Below the pieces are notes generated by a model. That model made no database searches. It saw nothing but the letters and a program-made list of their open reading frames with translations, and had not been told where the DNA came from. Shown one piece after another: positions 54,563-63,834 of a DNA stretch of 64,000 nt; the stretch's first letter is position 1, and each line of letters starts with the position of its first letter. Source of the stretch: Clostridia bacterium (GTDB taxonomy: Bacteria; Bacillota; Clostridia; Oscillospirales; CAG-272); assembly GCA_017461475.1 (NCBI GenBank), contig JAFTXX010000021.1:81006-145005 (forward strand), read 5' to 3'. The translations under genes were made by a program, and so were the position numbers.

Positions 54563-55417
54563 TTATATCATTAACGCCGGATGTGCAATGCCGTCACAGC
54601 CGCAAAACTGCAGCTCGGTTGTACTCACGGCAATATATGCTTCAATATCGATCTTTCTTTTTCCTCTCATTATATACATGCCGCTCGGCAAAAAACCGTA
54701 ATAGGTATTGTTCCTTCCGTCAACCATCGAGACCGTAATCAATCTGAATTTGTTTCTAAGCAGTTTTTCCATATCTTTGCCAACTATCGCTGAATATAAT
54801 TCCATACCCAATAAGGTTTTAGCTTTACATTTTGAAATGAATACCACATTTTTTCCGCTGATTGGTTCTTTCGCCAAATTACCGGAATCAAGCAACAGCT
54901 TAACCGTTTCGCTCTTGCCGCGATACTCTATTATCACATCTTCTTCGCTATTTTCTGACGATTCTCTGCCGAAATACGCAAATGACCATGATATCATCAT
55001 GCTGATTGCAGCAAGAACAACAAACAACCATATCGGCATATGAGAATACGCATATTCAAACGCATACCCGTAAATGTCCGTATGATAGCTTCCGAGCAAA
55101 TAATAAATCGCATACATAAGTCCGCCGACAAGTGCCGCCACACTGTAAAATATCGCAGCTGTTTTTAAAAATCGATATCCGCCGAAGCATATATAGCAAA
55201 TCAGCAAGCCTACACAAAAACTGATTATACAATCAATAATATTGTTTCCGCTGACAAAAATTTTTACAACGCTATATATTCCGCCCACAAGCGCCGCAAA
55301 TGCTATACATACCACTTTAATGCGTCTGCGCAAAATCACACTAGCAGTATAAAGTACGAAAAAATTCATGCAAAAATCTATCAGCAAAAGCACGTCCCCG
55401 TAAATTACCCTAATCAT
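54563..55417 (-). CDS. spoIIGA: Sigma-E-processing membrane peptidase SpoIIGA
   Basis: 284 residues. About five N-terminal membrane segments (to about residue 155) are followed by an aspartic protease-like domain with [14 protein letters not shown] (catalytic Asp at about residue 174). It processes pro-sigma-E across the septum after engulfment starts. AAGGAGG lies before the ATG. Paired with sigE as in Bacillus and Clostridium. Confidence 0.94.
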   Translation of the reverse strand: MIRVIYGDVLLLIDFCMNFFVLYTASVILRRRIKVVCIAFAALVGGIYSVVKIFVSGNNIIDCIISFCVGLLICYICFGGYRFLKTAAIFYSVAALVGGLMYAIYYLLGSYHTDIYGYAFEYAYSHMPIWLFVVLAAISMMISWSFAYFGRESSENSEEDVIIEYRGKSETVKLLLDSGNLAKEPISGKNVVFISKCKAKTLLGMELYSAIVGKDMEKLLRNKFRLITVSMVDGRNNTYYGFLPSGMYIMRGKRKIDIEAYIAVSTTELQFCGCDGIAHPALMI

Positions 55418-55439
55418 TTCGCCCTCCTTACGGCATAAT

Positions 55440-55475
55440 TTTATAACATTAAAATTTAAAAGGCTGTCGCCTTTT
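55440..55475 (-). promoter_or_regulatory. Possible spoIIG promoter with a 7-bp inverted repeat
   Basis: TATAAA at 55440-55445 and a GCGACA -35-like hexamer at 55465-55470, 19-bp spacer. The -35 lies in the inverted repeat AAAAGGC-TGTC-GCCTTTT (55458-55475). TGTCGCC matches the Spo0A box TGTCGAA in 5 of 7 positions, which is suggestive only. Confidence 0.3.
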
Positions 55476-55504
55476 GAGCGATTATTTTAGGATTTATTAA
55501 AAAG

Positions 55505-55536
55505 AAAAACCGAACGAAAAAACTCTCGTTCGGTTT
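55505..55536 (-). terminator. Terminator of the DUF1015 gene
   Basis: AAAACCGAACGA/TCGTTCGGTTTT with an 8-nt loop, T run on the minus strand. Confidence 0.9.
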
Positions 55537-55551
55537 TGGTCTTGTTTTGTT

Positions 55552-56790
55552 TTATTGTGAAATTTTACGGCACTCTATGTAATAACGCTTATCGGTAGCT
55601 TCACCCATGGAAAATGTTTTTCTCGGGAGCGCGCCATCATTTTCGACAGAAGTGAAAAGCTCCTCCTTTTTCATTCCGTCAAAAACAAATCCGACTGAAT
55701 TCTCATTTTGTGCAAGCTTGTATATTGAATCAAGTCCATGGATGTAATCTATTTCTATGTCGCTGTTTGAAGCTTTGTATTCATCCAAAAACTTCTGCAA
55801 AGTACCAACAGTGAGCGAATGTGTTCCTTTACCGAGAGAAATTACACGCTCTTCGTTTCCGATTATACATTTCACACTCTGCGGACCGTCTTCGCATTGC
55901 TTGCAGTAAGTTTCGAGCGCAGATACAAGTGCGTCTGCATTTTTGGTTTTAACCAGACGATATATAGGCTCAAATTCAAGCGCATTGTCATGAAGATTTA
56001 CAACCTCGCACAGTGCATATCTTAGAGGATGTTTTTTAGCTTTCTCTGCGCCGATTTCAGACTTTATCTCCTCGTATCTCGCTTTAGCGCTTGCGAGAGA
56101 ATGGTTGCCGTCACCAACGGCAAATTTGATAGACGAAGTGTTTTTGTAAAACATATTTGAAAGCTTATCAAGAACGTCTTTGGTTTGTTCAGGGGTTAAT
56201 TTATATCCCGTTATTTTTCCACCGCCAAGCATCAAGTCAAAATCATACAGTTTGCACATCTCGGATGTCAAAATCTCAAGTGGCTCAATAACCTTTTTGT
56301 CGGCATCATCGACCAAAAGCATTACATGCGGCATTTCAAGGGTTGCGGCACGCCGAACGGCAACACGAGGCGGAATTCTTTCAAGAACCGTCCCCTCGGT
56401 AGCACGAACCGACGATACCGAGCCTACTGAATAGTCGTACTCCTCCAAATCAATTTTACCAACGATACCGCACCTGGTTTTTCCGTTAGACTGCATGCGC
56501 CGAACATAAATCAAAGCGTTAGCATGCTCTTGCAAAATGCTGTTTTGATACTCTGTCATATGGCGTGCTATTTCGGGTAATTTATCAGCAGAATCAGAAC
56601 CCAGGAAAGCTTCGGGCAAAATCATATTAAGCGTGCTTGGATCATCCGAAACAAAATCATAAGCATTCTTCCAATATTCGGGCTCACTTGTAAACTGATC
56701 GCATGCAACAACTGCCCACTTTGCTGCTTTTTTACTGTCACTTATAAAATCAGGCAGCAAAATATCTGCCGAAGAAAAAATAGAATTCAT
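55552..56790 (-). CDS. DUF1015-family protein
   Basis: 412 residues, of an uncharacterised family common in Firmicutes. Visible conserved parts are AAKWAVVACDQFTSEPEYW (about residues 21-39), a central ADKKVIEPLE region, and FAVGDGNHSLASAKARYEE (about 223-241) with the His of the family. No membrane segment or signal peptide. GGAGG precedes the ATG. Family members show a possible link to small-molecule phosphorylation (a recent SerK relation) but this is inference. Confidence 0.85.
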   Translation of the reverse strand: MNSIFSSADILLPDFISDSKKAAKWAVVACDQFTSEPEYWKNAYDFVSDDPSTLNMILPEAFLGSDSADKLPEIARHMTEYQNSILQEHANALIYVRRMQSNGKTRCGIVGKIDLEEYDYSVGSVSSVRATEGTVLERIPPRVAVRRAATLEMPHVMLLVDDADKKVIEPLEILTSEMCKLYDFDLMLGGGKITGYKLTPEQTKDVLDKLSNMFYKNTSSIKFAVGDGNHSLASAKARYEEIKSEIGAEKAKKHPLRYALCEVVNLHDNALEFEPIYRLVKTKNADALVSALETYCKQCEDGPQSVKCIIGNEERVISLGKGTHSLTVGTLQKFLDEYKASNSDIEIDYIHGLDSIYKLAQNENSVGFVFDGMKKEELFTSVENDGALPRKTFSMGEATDKRYYIECRKISQ

Positions 56791-56863
56791 AAAACACCTC
56801 CGATGATTTATGATTATTTTAACTTATCTGTGACTTTTTTTCAAGGAGCAATATATATTTATA

Positions 56864-56892
56864 TTGAAAAAAAGCTAAATATATGTTAGAAT
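56864..56892 (+). promoter_or_regulatory. Promoter of the ABC transporter gene
   Basis: TTGAAA (56864-56869) and TAGAAT (56887-56892), 17-bp spacer. Confidence 0.65.
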
Positions 56893-56923
56893 AACAATAT
56901 TATATTTAAGGATAGGTAGAAGC

Positions 56924-58768
56924 ATGGCAAACAAAAACAAGAATAATGTTTCTCTGTTGTCAAAATTTAAAAGTACCACCGAACATTTACTGTACATACT
57001 GAAACTTGTATATGAAACAAGCAAATTTCTGTTGTTTGGAATGGTGCTTATCAGCATACTTGACGGCGTTCTTCCGCTTTTAAATGCATACATAGCCAGT
57101 AAGCTTATCAATGAACTCGTTGAGGTATTGGGCGCAAAATCGTGGGACGCGCTTAAAGATGTACTTTGGCTTTTGTGCCTGCAATTTGCTTATTTGATTC
57201 TTTCAAGAACCGCAACCCAATTTAAAAGCACCATGACATCGCTCGCAGGTGAATTGGTTGCCAATCACATTCATGTCAAAATCGCAAAGAAAACACAAGA
57301 GATTGATCTCGCTGATTTTGACCGCCCTGAATTTTATGAAAAGCTTGAAAATGCGAACCGAGAGGCCTCAAGCCGTCCCATCACTATTCTAAATGCAACG
57401 CTTTCTCTTTTTAGTAGCATTATCAGCACGATAAGTTTTATAATAACTTTAGGTGCTTTGAATCCGCTAATTCCTTTAGTGCTTTTGCTGCTGTCAGTTC
57501 CGTCTGCTATAATTAATTTTACTTACAGAAAAATCACTTACAAATATATCAAGGACCACACGACCGAACGCAGGCGCATGAACTATTGCTCCCATGTGTT
57601 GACTGACCGTAGTTTTGCAAAAGAAATTAAACTTCTCAATCTTCATGAAACATTTATCGAGCGATACAAGCGACTGTTTGGCGAATACTTCAGCGGACTG
57701 AAGAGAATTTATGTACGCGAAAGTGTTTTGCATGTAGTTGTGTATTTTCTGTCCATCTCATTCAACTGTCTTTTTCTTTTATTTGTTGCCTACAAAGTAT
57801 GCTTTGACGGCTTGCTCGTGGGCGACTACTCGCTTTATTCAACTGCGTTGACTTCTGTTCTTTCGGGAGTTGCCGCTATTGTTTCGAACTCATCAAAAAT
57901 ATACGAAGGAACATTGTTTATAGACAACATGATTGAGTTTATGCAGGTAAAGTCCGAAATCATCCCCGCGGTTACACCTGCCGCTACCCCCAAAAAAGGA
58001 ACCAAGCACACCATTGAATTTCGCGACGTATCTTTCGCATATCCCGGAACCGAAAAGCTTGTAATCAAAAATCTTAACCTTACATTGAAAGGCGGAAAAT
58101 CATACGCCCTGGTGGGACTTAACGGTGCGGGAAAAACCACTCTTATCAAATTGATGACGCGCCTTTATGACCCAACAAGCGGTGTAATACTTCTCGACGG
58201 TATAAACATCAAAAACTATGACGTAAAAGAATTATACGCAATGTACGGCATAGTCTTTCAGGATTTTTCAAAATACGCAGTAACGGCAAAAGAGAATGTA
58301 ACTTTCGGAGATATAAACCGTCCGTTTGACGAAGAGCGATTCAATTATGCCGTAGAGCAAAGCGGTATTAACAAGTTTCTTTCCACGCTCCCACGCGGAT
58401 ACGACACACCGCTTATCCGTTTCTTTGACAAAGACGCAACTGACCTTTCAATAGGTCAATGGCAGAAGGTATCAGTAGCGCGTGCATTCTACAAAGATGC
58501 CGAAATATTGATCCTTGATGAGCCTACAGCATCTCTAGACCCAATGTCGGAAGCGGAAATATTTAAGCAGTTTGACGAACTGCGTTCGGGAAAAACTACA
58601 CTGTTTGTTTCACACAGACTTTCGAGTGCGGTTGCCGCTGACGAAATAATCGTTATGCAAAATGGACAAATGCTTGAAAGCGGCACCCATAAAGAACTTA
58701 TGGAAAAACATGGCGCATACTATACACTGTTTACGCTGCAAGCCGAAAAATATCTCGAAAACTCGTGA
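56924..58768 (+). CDS. ABC transporter, fused permease and ATPase
   Basis: 614 residues, exporter type. About six membrane segments lie in residues 30-330, and the ATPase in 360-600. Walker A is GLNGAGKTTLIK (about 398-409), Q-loop FQDFSKYAVT, signature LSIGQWQKVS (about 508) instead of LSGGQ, and Walker B ILILDEPTASLD (about 527). The half-transporter acts as a dimer. Similar proteins are near lantibiotic or multidrug export genes, but no such gene is adjacent. Confidence 0.92.
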   Translation: MANKNKNNVSLLSKFKSTTEHLLYILKLVYETSKFLLFGMVLISILDGVLPLLNAYIASKLINELVEVLGAKSWDALKDVLWLLCLQFAYLILSRTATQFKSTMTSLAGELVANHIHVKIAKKTQEIDLADFDRPEFYEKLENANREASSRPITILNATLSLFSSIISTISFIITLGALNPLIPLVLLLLSVPSAIINFTYRKITYKYIKDHTTERRRMNYCSHVLTDRSFAKEIKLLNLHETFIERYKRLFGEYFSGLKRIYVRESVLHVVVYFLSISFNCLFLLFVAYKVCFDGLLVGDYSLYSTALTSVLSGVAAIVSNSSKIYEGTLFIDNMIEFMQVKSEIIPAVTPAATPKKGTKHTIEFRDVSFAYPGTEKLVIKNLNLTLKGGKSYALVGLNGAGKTTLIKLMTRLYDPTSGVILLDGINIKNYDVKELYAMYGIVFQDFSKYAVTAKENVTFGDINRPFDEERFNYAVEQSGINKFLSTLPRGYDTPLIRFFDKDATDLSIGQWQKVSVARAFYKDAEILILDEPTASLDPMSEAEIFKQFDELRSGKTTLFVSHRLSSAVAADEIIVMQNGQMLESGTHKELMEKHGAYYTLFTLQAEKYLENS

Positions 58769-58775
58769 TTTTTGC

Positions 58776-58804
58776 TTGACAGACGGGCTTTGCAAGCATA
58801 TAAT
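58776..58804 (+). promoter_or_regulatory. Promoter of the aspartokinase gene
   Basis: TTGACA (58776-58781) and TATAAT (58799-58804) with a 17-bp spacer: full consensus. Confidence 0.9.
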
Positions 58805-58859
58805 ATATTAGTATATTTTGTAAAATAACAATCACAATTGTCCCAGCAAGGAGAACAAA

Positions 58860-60176
58860 ATGCAAGTAAAAGTTATCAAATTCGGCGGCTCATCTTTAGC
58901 AGACGCAGAACAATTCAAAAAGGTTGCGGATATTATCCACGAAGACCCTGCGCGCCGCTATGTAGTACCTTCCGCCCCCGGCAAGCGTTTTAAGGAAGAC
59001 ACAAAAGTTACCGATATGCTTTATGCGTGCTTTGAAAAAGCAATGAATAACGAAGACTTTGACGATGACTTTGCGAAAATTATTGACCGCTATGAGTCTA
59101 TTATCGCAGGTCTCGGCCTCACTCTCGACATGTCAAAAGAATTTGAGCACATCAAGAGCGCGTTTAAGCATCGCCCCGGTAGAGACTATGCGGCAAGCCG
59201 CGGTGAATATCTTAACGGTATTATTCTTGCAAACTATCTCGGCTTCGACTTTATCGACGCAGCAAGCGTAATATTCTTCCAGGAAAACGGCAGCTACGAC
59301 GCAGAGCACACCAATGTAATGCTCTCCTCTATCCTGCGCAATCACAAGCAGGCGGTTATTCCCGGTTTCTACGGCTCTATGCCTAACGGAACCATCAAGA
59401 CTTTCTCGCGCGGCGGTTCCGACATTACCGGCTCTATTGTCGCACGTGCAGTAAACGCTGATATTTACGAAAACTGGACGGACGTTTCCGGATTCCTTAT
59501 GGCTGACCCCAGAATCGTTGAAAATCCTAAAGCAATCGAGACTATTACATACCGTGAACTTCGCGAGCTTTCTTACATGGGCGCTACCGTTCTTCACGAG
59601 GATGCAATTTTCCCTGTTCGCTTTGCGGGAATACCGATCAACATCAAGAACACCAACATTCCTACCGACCCCGGAACAATGATAGTTTCCACTACTTCCG
59701 ATTATTCTTCCGACAATGTTATAACCGGCGTTGCAGGTAAGAAGGGACTTTCTGTTATCAACATTGAAAAAGACATGATGAATGCAGAAATCGGGTTCGG
59801 CAGAAAGGTTCTTTCTGTTCTTGAAGACAACGGCGTACCGTTTGAGCATCTTCCCTCGGGTATTGATACCATGAGCGTTGTTGTAAACTCTTCTTACATT
59901 GACAGAAACCGTGATAAAATCGTTCGCGAGATCTGTCTCAAGACCACTCCCGACTCTGTTTCCATCGAAGACGGTCTTGCGCTCATCGCAATCGTAGGAC
60001 GCGGCATGGTTCGTTCAAAAGGTACGGCGGCTCGCGTATTCAAAGCGCTTACCGCGGCTAACATCAATATCAGAATCGTTGACCAAGGTTCGAGCGAACT
60101 TAATATCATTATCGGCGTTGACGAACACGACTATGAAAATGCGCTCCGCTCAATTTACAACGAATTTGTAAAATAA
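58860..60176 (+). CDS. Aspartate kinase
   Basis: Phosphorylates aspartate at the start of the lysine, threonine and methionine branch. It has 438 residues. KFGGSSLADAEQF (about residues 7-19), GRDYAASRGEYLNG, TFSRGGSDITGS (about 182-193) and two C-terminal ACT domains (about 300-438) with LPSGIDTMSVVV and GRGMVRSKGTAARVF. The short-type enzyme is probably feedback-controlled through the ACT domains; which amino acid cannot be told. It is a single-gene unit. Confidence 0.96.
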   Translation: MQVKVIKFGGSSLADAEQFKKVADIIHEDPARRYVVPSAPGKRFKEDTKVTDMLYACFEKAMNNEDFDDDFAKIIDRYESIIAGLGLTLDMSKEFEHIKSAFKHRPGRDYAASRGEYLNGIILANYLGFDFIDAASVIFFQENGSYDAEHTNVMLSSILRNHKQAVIPGFYGSMPNGTIKTFSRGGSDITGSIVARAVNADIYENWTDVSGFLMADPRIVENPKAIETITYRELRELSYMGATVLHEDAIFPVRFAGIPINIKNTNIPTDPGTMIVSTTSDYSSDNVITGVAGKKGLSVINIEKDMMNAEIGFGRKVLSVLEDNGVPFEHLPSGIDTMSVVVNSSYIDRNRDKIVREICLKTTPDSVSIEDGLALIAIVGRGMVRSKGTAARVFKALTAANINIRIVDQGSSELNIIIGVDEHDYENALRSIYNEFVK

Positions 60177-60183
60177 AAAAAAA

Positions 60184-60207
60184 TCGGTCACGGTAATCCG
60201 TGACCGA
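60184..60207 (-). terminator. Bidirectional terminator between aspartokinase and the HIT gene
   Basis: TCGGTCACGG/CCGTGACCGA around a TAAT loop. On the minus strand nine T residues follow; on the plus strand there is a shorter T run. Confidence 0.9.
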
Positions 60208-60214
60208 AACTTTT

Positions 60215-60556
60215 CTATGCCATGGTTTCGGAAAGTTTCTTTCCGCCAAGCACATGGAAATGTATATGTTTTACCGACTGGCAAGCGTCATCTCCGCAGT
60301 TGTTTACAATGCGGTATCCGTTTGTAAGTCCTGCAGCTTTAGCAACTTTAGGCAGTGCTTCAAACAGTTTTGCGATAACCGCGCTGTTGTCCTCACATAT
60401 ATCATCGGCACATGCTGCGATGTGCTGCTTGGGAATGACGACCACATGCACAGGTGCCTGAGGGTTTATATCATGAAACGCGTACACGTTCTCATCTTCA
60501 TATACCTTATTTGACGGGATATCACCGTTTACGATTTTACAAAACAAGCAATCCAT
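60215..60556 (-). CDS. HIT-family nucleotide hydrolase/transferase (HinT-like)
   Basis: 113 residues with the HIT motif HIHFHVLGG (about residues 97-105) and the N-terminal CLFCKIVNGDIPS with a CxxC pair. HinT homologues hydrolyse AMP-linked phosphoramidates; cellular role not known. AAAGGA precedes the ATG. Confidence 0.94.
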   Translation of the reverse strand: MDCLFCKIVNGDIPSNKVYEDENVYAFHDINPQAPVHVVVIPKQHIAACADDICEDNSAVIAKLFEALPKVAKAAGLTNGYRIVNNCGDDACQSVKHIHFHVLGGKKLSETMA

Positions 60557-60632
60557 ATTAAAAAGTTCCTTTCTTTTGATAAGTTAAGTTTAGCACACGG
60601 AAATAAAAAAATCAAGGAGGCATGAGAAAGTT

Positions 60633-61718
60633 ATGGCAACACTTCCGCATTACTCGGAGTTTAAAAGCGATTTATGGCATTATCTTGCCTCTGTGGAGAA
60701 ACCTATCGTCATGTACGGCATGGGCAACGGTGCTGACAAGATAATCAATGTATTCAACTCATACGGCATTGAAGTCGCCGATTTTTTTGCAAGCGACGGA
60801 TTTGTACGCGGACAAGTATTCCACGGTAAAACCGTAATTTCTTTCTCCGCAGTAAAAGAAAAATATGACGATTTTATAGTAGTCGTATCTTTCGGTTCTT
60901 CCCTACCTGATGTTTTGAAAAACATTTATACAATCGCCGATAACCACGAGCTTTATGCGCCCGACGTGCCCGTCAGCGGCGAAACACTTTTTACGCTTGA
61001 CTTTTACAAAGAGCATTACTGCGATTTTGTAAAAGCATTTAATCTGCTTTGCGATGAAGATTCAAAACAGATATATGCAGACATAATCAGATATAAGATT
61101 ACGGGCGATATTTCACACTTGCGACGTGCGGCGAGTAACAAGGATTGCGAGAAAGAACTGCTCTATTTTGAGCGATACGAAACTTTTATCGACGCAGGAG
61201 CTTACAACGGCGACACAGCAAGAAAGTTTATTTCGGACTGCAAAAATGCTGCCACTGTTTATGCTATAGAGCCCGACAGAAAAAATTATAAAAAACTTAC
61301 GTCTTACGCCGAAAGTGAAACTTCTGCAAAGGTTGTTCCGTTGCATTTCGGTGCGTGGAACGAAAAAATCGTTACGGAATTTGCAATAGGCGGTAACAGA
61401 AATTCGGCTATCGGCACACAAAATTTTAAAAAATCCGAGCCTGTACCACTTAATACGATTGACAGCATCGGAGCGACAAATGCAGATTACATCAAATACG
61501 ATGTCGAAGGCGCGGAAAAAGAGGCTTTGCTCGGATCTGTTCAAACCATAAATGCTTCTTCACCCGACTTACTTGTCTCGCTGTATCACAGAAGCGAAGA
61601 CCTGTTTGCATTGCCGTTGCTTGTAAATAAACTTTTCCCCGATTATTCGCTATATTTACGCAGATTTGAATATATACCTGCGTGGGATATAAATTTATAT
61701 GCTATAAAAAGGAGATAA
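60633..61718 (+). CDS. FkbM-type SAM-dependent methyltransferase
   Basis: 361 residues. The C-terminal part (about 185-361) shows the methyltransferase fold with TFIDAGAYNGDTARKF, VYAIEPDRKNYKKL and TIDSIGATNADYIKYDVEGAE. The first 180 residues form a Rossmann-like region (VMYGMGNGADKIINVFNSYG) often paired with this family in cell-surface sugar loci. GGAGG lies about 14 nt before the ATG at 60633, which is a little long. It is followed by a small unknown gene; substrate not predicted. Confidence 0.85.
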   Translation: MATLPHYSEFKSDLWHYLASVEKPIVMYGMGNGADKIINVFNSYGIEVADFFASDGFVRGQVFHGKTVISFSAVKEKYDDFIVVVSFGSSLPDVLKNIYTIADNHELYAPDVPVSGETLFTLDFYKEHYCDFVKAFNLLCDEDSKQIYADIIRYKITGDISHLRRAASNKDCEKELLYFERYETFIDAGAYNGDTARKFISDCKNAATVYAIEPDRKNYKKLTSYAESETSAKVVPLHFGAWNEKIVTEFAIGGNRNSAIGTQNFKKSEPVPLNTIDSIGATNADYIKYDVEGAEKEALLGSVQTINASSPDLLVSLYHRSEDLFALPLLVNKLFPDYSLYLRRFEYIPAWDINLYAIKRR

Positions 61719-61720
61719 TC

Positions 61721-62167
61721 ATGGTTTACCGTCTTTACGTTGAAACTGTTAAGCAAGGTGATAATATAGGTTGGGCATACGCCTTCTACAACCACCAGGA
61801 TTTTATGGTCTACAAGCGTTTCGGAAAAAGTGAAACTCAGAATGTAGAACAGGTTATTCTTGAGGTTTCAACTGCCGCACTTACATACTTTGAACGTTCA
61901 ATTCGCCGCCGCTATTACGACGAACATTTCTCTACAAGAATTGACGAAGATTATGTAACACTCTTTACGCATTACCCTGAAATTGCAAAGGTTGCTGAAA
62001 AATTCAAAAGCGGCGATGCAAAATCATTAGGATTTATGGGTGATGACAAAGATTTATGGGAAGGTCTTATGCCATTCTTTGTGCAAAAGACAATGATGTT
62101 TGAAAACTCTACCGACGAGAGATTCATAGCACAGGGACAAGAACTTGCTGTGCAGGGACTAAAATAA
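61721..62167 (+). CDS. Unknown protein, 148 residues
   Basis: No family recognised. Soluble-looking, acidic, with an N-terminal VYRLYVETVKQGDNIGWAYA region, a LEVSTAALTYFERSIRRRYYDEHF helix and a C-terminal QGQELAVQGLK end. The start ATG is preceded by AAGGAGATAATC and lies 2 nt after the methyltransferase stop, so it is in the same operon and probably co-translated. It ends just before a terminator. Confidence 0.7.
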   Translation: MVYRLYVETVKQGDNIGWAYAFYNHQDFMVYKRFGKSETQNVEQVILEVSTAALTYFERSIRRRYYDEHFSTRIDEDYVTLFTHYPEIAKVAEKFKSGDAKSLGFMGDDKDLWEGLMPFFVQKTMMFENSTDERFIAQGQELAVQGLK

Positions 62168-62168
62168 T

Positions 62169-62193
62169 AAAAGGCACGTTTTACGTGCCTTTT
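62169..62193 (-). terminator. Bidirectional terminator between the unknown gene and the CNNM gene
   Basis: AAAAGGCACGT/ACGTGCCTTTT with a TTT loop. The flanking A and T runs suit both strands. Confidence 0.88.
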
Positions 62194-62196
62194 ATG

Positions 62197-63519
62197 TTAT
62201 TCTTCTGAAAATTCCTGCTCTTTTATTATTTTTGTCACGCGTGCACTTATTACACGATGATTTTCAACGATACAACTTTCAAAAACTAAATCCTCAGTCG
62301 CCGGAATTTCGGTTTTGCCATCATCGGGAACAGTACCGCAAAGTCCCATAACATAGCCGCCGAAAGTATCATATTCGTCAACGGGTAACTCCAAGCCAAG
62401 TTTTTCTGCAACGGAGTCTAAAGATGTCAATCCTTGTATGTCATATGTATTTTCACATACCAAGACAATATCAGGAACCGTCTCCTCAGCCTCGTCATCA
62501 AAGTCGCCGACAATCTGTTCAAGCAGGTCTGTCATTGTCGCGATGCCCGAAACGCCGCCGTATTCATCCATAACTACTGCAAAATGGTTCTTAGATTTTT
62601 TCATGTGCTTGAAAAGCACATCCGCACGCACGCCTTCGGGAACAAAATACGCGGGGCGTACTGCTTTTTCCATAACCGACTCTCTGCTTCTGTCATCCAA
62701 AGCAAAATAATCTTTGGTCGTAAGCACTCCTACAACTTCATCGGCGGTTTCACCGCAAATCGGATAATGCGAAAAACGATTATTCACAATAGTATCATGC
62801 CATTTATCCATATCATCTTCAAGATAGAGAATGGCGAGCTCGGTACGGTGTGTAGCAAGTTCTCCCACCGAAATGTCGTCAAATTCAAAAAGATTATGTA
62901 TAATCTCGCGCTCATCACTGTCAATCTCGCCCTTACGGCTTCCTTGGTCGACGAGGTCTTTGATATCATTTTCATAAACAGTCTCTTCTTCTGCATTTGG
63001 GTCAATTCCAAGCAGACGCAAAACACCGTTTGTCGATGCGGAAAGCAGAGCCACAATAGGTCTGAACAAAGTGGTAAGTGTACTGATAATACCTGACATG
63101 CCAAGCGCAAGCTTTTCCGAATTCTTCATTGCGAGACGCTTAGGCACAAGTTCGCCGAGAACCAATGTAAAATAGGAAAGCACAAGCGTTACAACAACTA
63201 CACCGATTGTATGCAACGCATCATAGGAAATTACGCTTCCTTCAACATATAAAAGGTCAGCAAGCACTCCTGCAAAATTATCAGCTGCAAGCGCGCTTCC
63301 GAAGAACCCCGAAAGCGTAATAGCTACTTGAATAGTTGCCAAGAAGCGAGACGAGTCATTTATAAGTTTTGAAAGTCTGATTGCTTTCTTATCTCCCTGT
63401 TCAATAAGCTGAGCAAGACGTGCATCATTTACTGAAAGCACAGCTATTTCCGCGCAGGCAAAAAACGCATTAAGCCCTATTAAAACGAATTGCAACACAA
63501 GTTGCCAAAAAATATTCAA
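62197..63519 (-). CDS. CNNM/CorC-type membrane transporter or regulator (hemolysin family)
   Basis: 440 residues. N-terminal CNNM membrane domain (about 1-190) with NAFFACAEIAVLSVND and the VTLVLSYFTLVLGELVPKRLA segment typical of Mg efflux homologues. Two CBS domains (about 205-335, with HYPICGETADEVVGVLTTKDYF and HFAVVMDEYGGVSGIATMTDLLEQIVG) are followed by a CorC_HlyC domain (about 345-430). The start is TTG at 63519, 8 nt after GGAGG. Acts at the membrane, likely with Mg2+ or other divalent ions; direction of transport is not fixed by sequence. Preceded by a leader ORF. Confidence 0.9.
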   Translation of the reverse strand: MNIFWQLVLQFVLIGLNAFFACAEIAVLSVNDARLAQLIEQGDKKAIRLSKLINDSSRFLATIQVAITLSGFFGSALAADNFAGVLADLLYVEGSVISYDALHTIGVVVVTLVLSYFTLVLGELVPKRLAMKNSEKLALGMSGIISTLTTLFRPIVALLSASTNGVLRLLGIDPNAEEETVYENDIKDLVDQGSRKGEIDSDEREIIHNLFEFDDISVGELATHRTELAILYLEDDMDKWHDTIVNNRFSHYPICGETADEVVGVLTTKDYFALDDRSRESVMEKAVRPAYFVPEGVRADVLFKHMKKSKNHFAVVMDEYGGVSGIATMTDLLEQIVGDFDDEAEETVPDIVLVCENTYDIQGLTSLDSVAEKLGLELPVDEYDTFGGYVMGLCGTVPDDGKTEIPATEDLVFESCIVENHRVISARVTKIIKEQEFSEE

Positions 63520-63548
63520 AATTTAATCCTCCGAAATTATCCTTAATT

Positions 63549-63762
63549 GATGTCGTTTATATTTATAAATAAAAAACGACGATCAACTTTTAAGACAGGC
63601 TCGAAGGAAATACAACAACTGCGGTTTAAGTAAACACTCAAATCGCAAGAAAAAATAATTGTTTCCTTGCAAGTTCCCGTCAGCAGAGCTGCCGTCACCC
63701 ATGTTTGATTTGTCCTCCTATGTCACAAATTTGCGTATAACTGCATATCAAGTGGAATTATA
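63549..63762 (-). promoter_or_regulatory. Leader region of the CNNM gene with promoter and hairpins
   Basis: On the minus strand: a TATAAT at 63757-63762 with a weak -35, a CAGC/GCTG hairpin at the start of the leader ORF, an 11-bp hairpin TTGCAAGGAAA/TTTTCTTGCGA (about 63640-63672), and GTCGTTT/AAACGAC around a 15-nt loop (about 63549-63577). No T run follows the last hairpin. No M-box or yybP-ykoY consensus was recognised. Confidence 0.45.
63583..63702 (-). CDS. 39-codon leader ORF of the CNNM gene
   Basis: Small frame in the 315-bp gap before the CNNM gene. ATG at 63702 follows an ideal TAGGAGG (63714-63720), and the peptide begins MGDGSSADGNLQGNNYFFLR and has a hydrophobic, Cys-containing tail ending AT a TGA at 63583-63585. 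A TATAAT at 63757-63762 supplies a probable promoter. It is followed by a hairpin (about 63549-63577) and then the CNNM start. No known family recognised; the region could instead be a structured RNA whose sequence happens to be open. Confidence 0.45.
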   Translation of the reverse strand: MGDGSSADGNLQGNNYFFLRFECLLKPQLLYFLRACLKS

Positions 63763-63804
63763 TCATATTTAAAACCAAAAGTCTATATATTTTTCAAAAA
63801 AAAT

Positions 63805-63826
63805 CAGGGAAGCACATGCTTCCCTG
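63805..63826 (-). terminator. Terminator of rpsU
   Basis: CAGGGAAGCA/TGCTTCCCTG stem with a short loop. On the minus strand a T run of 8 follows. Confidence 0.9.
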
Positions 63827-63834
63827 TTTTTTAA

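Noticed and set aside
61721-61750. The start MVYRLYVE resembles the PurL start MVYRVYVE
   Set aside because: Only eight residues agree and the rest of the proteins has no resemblance, so the match is most likely chance.
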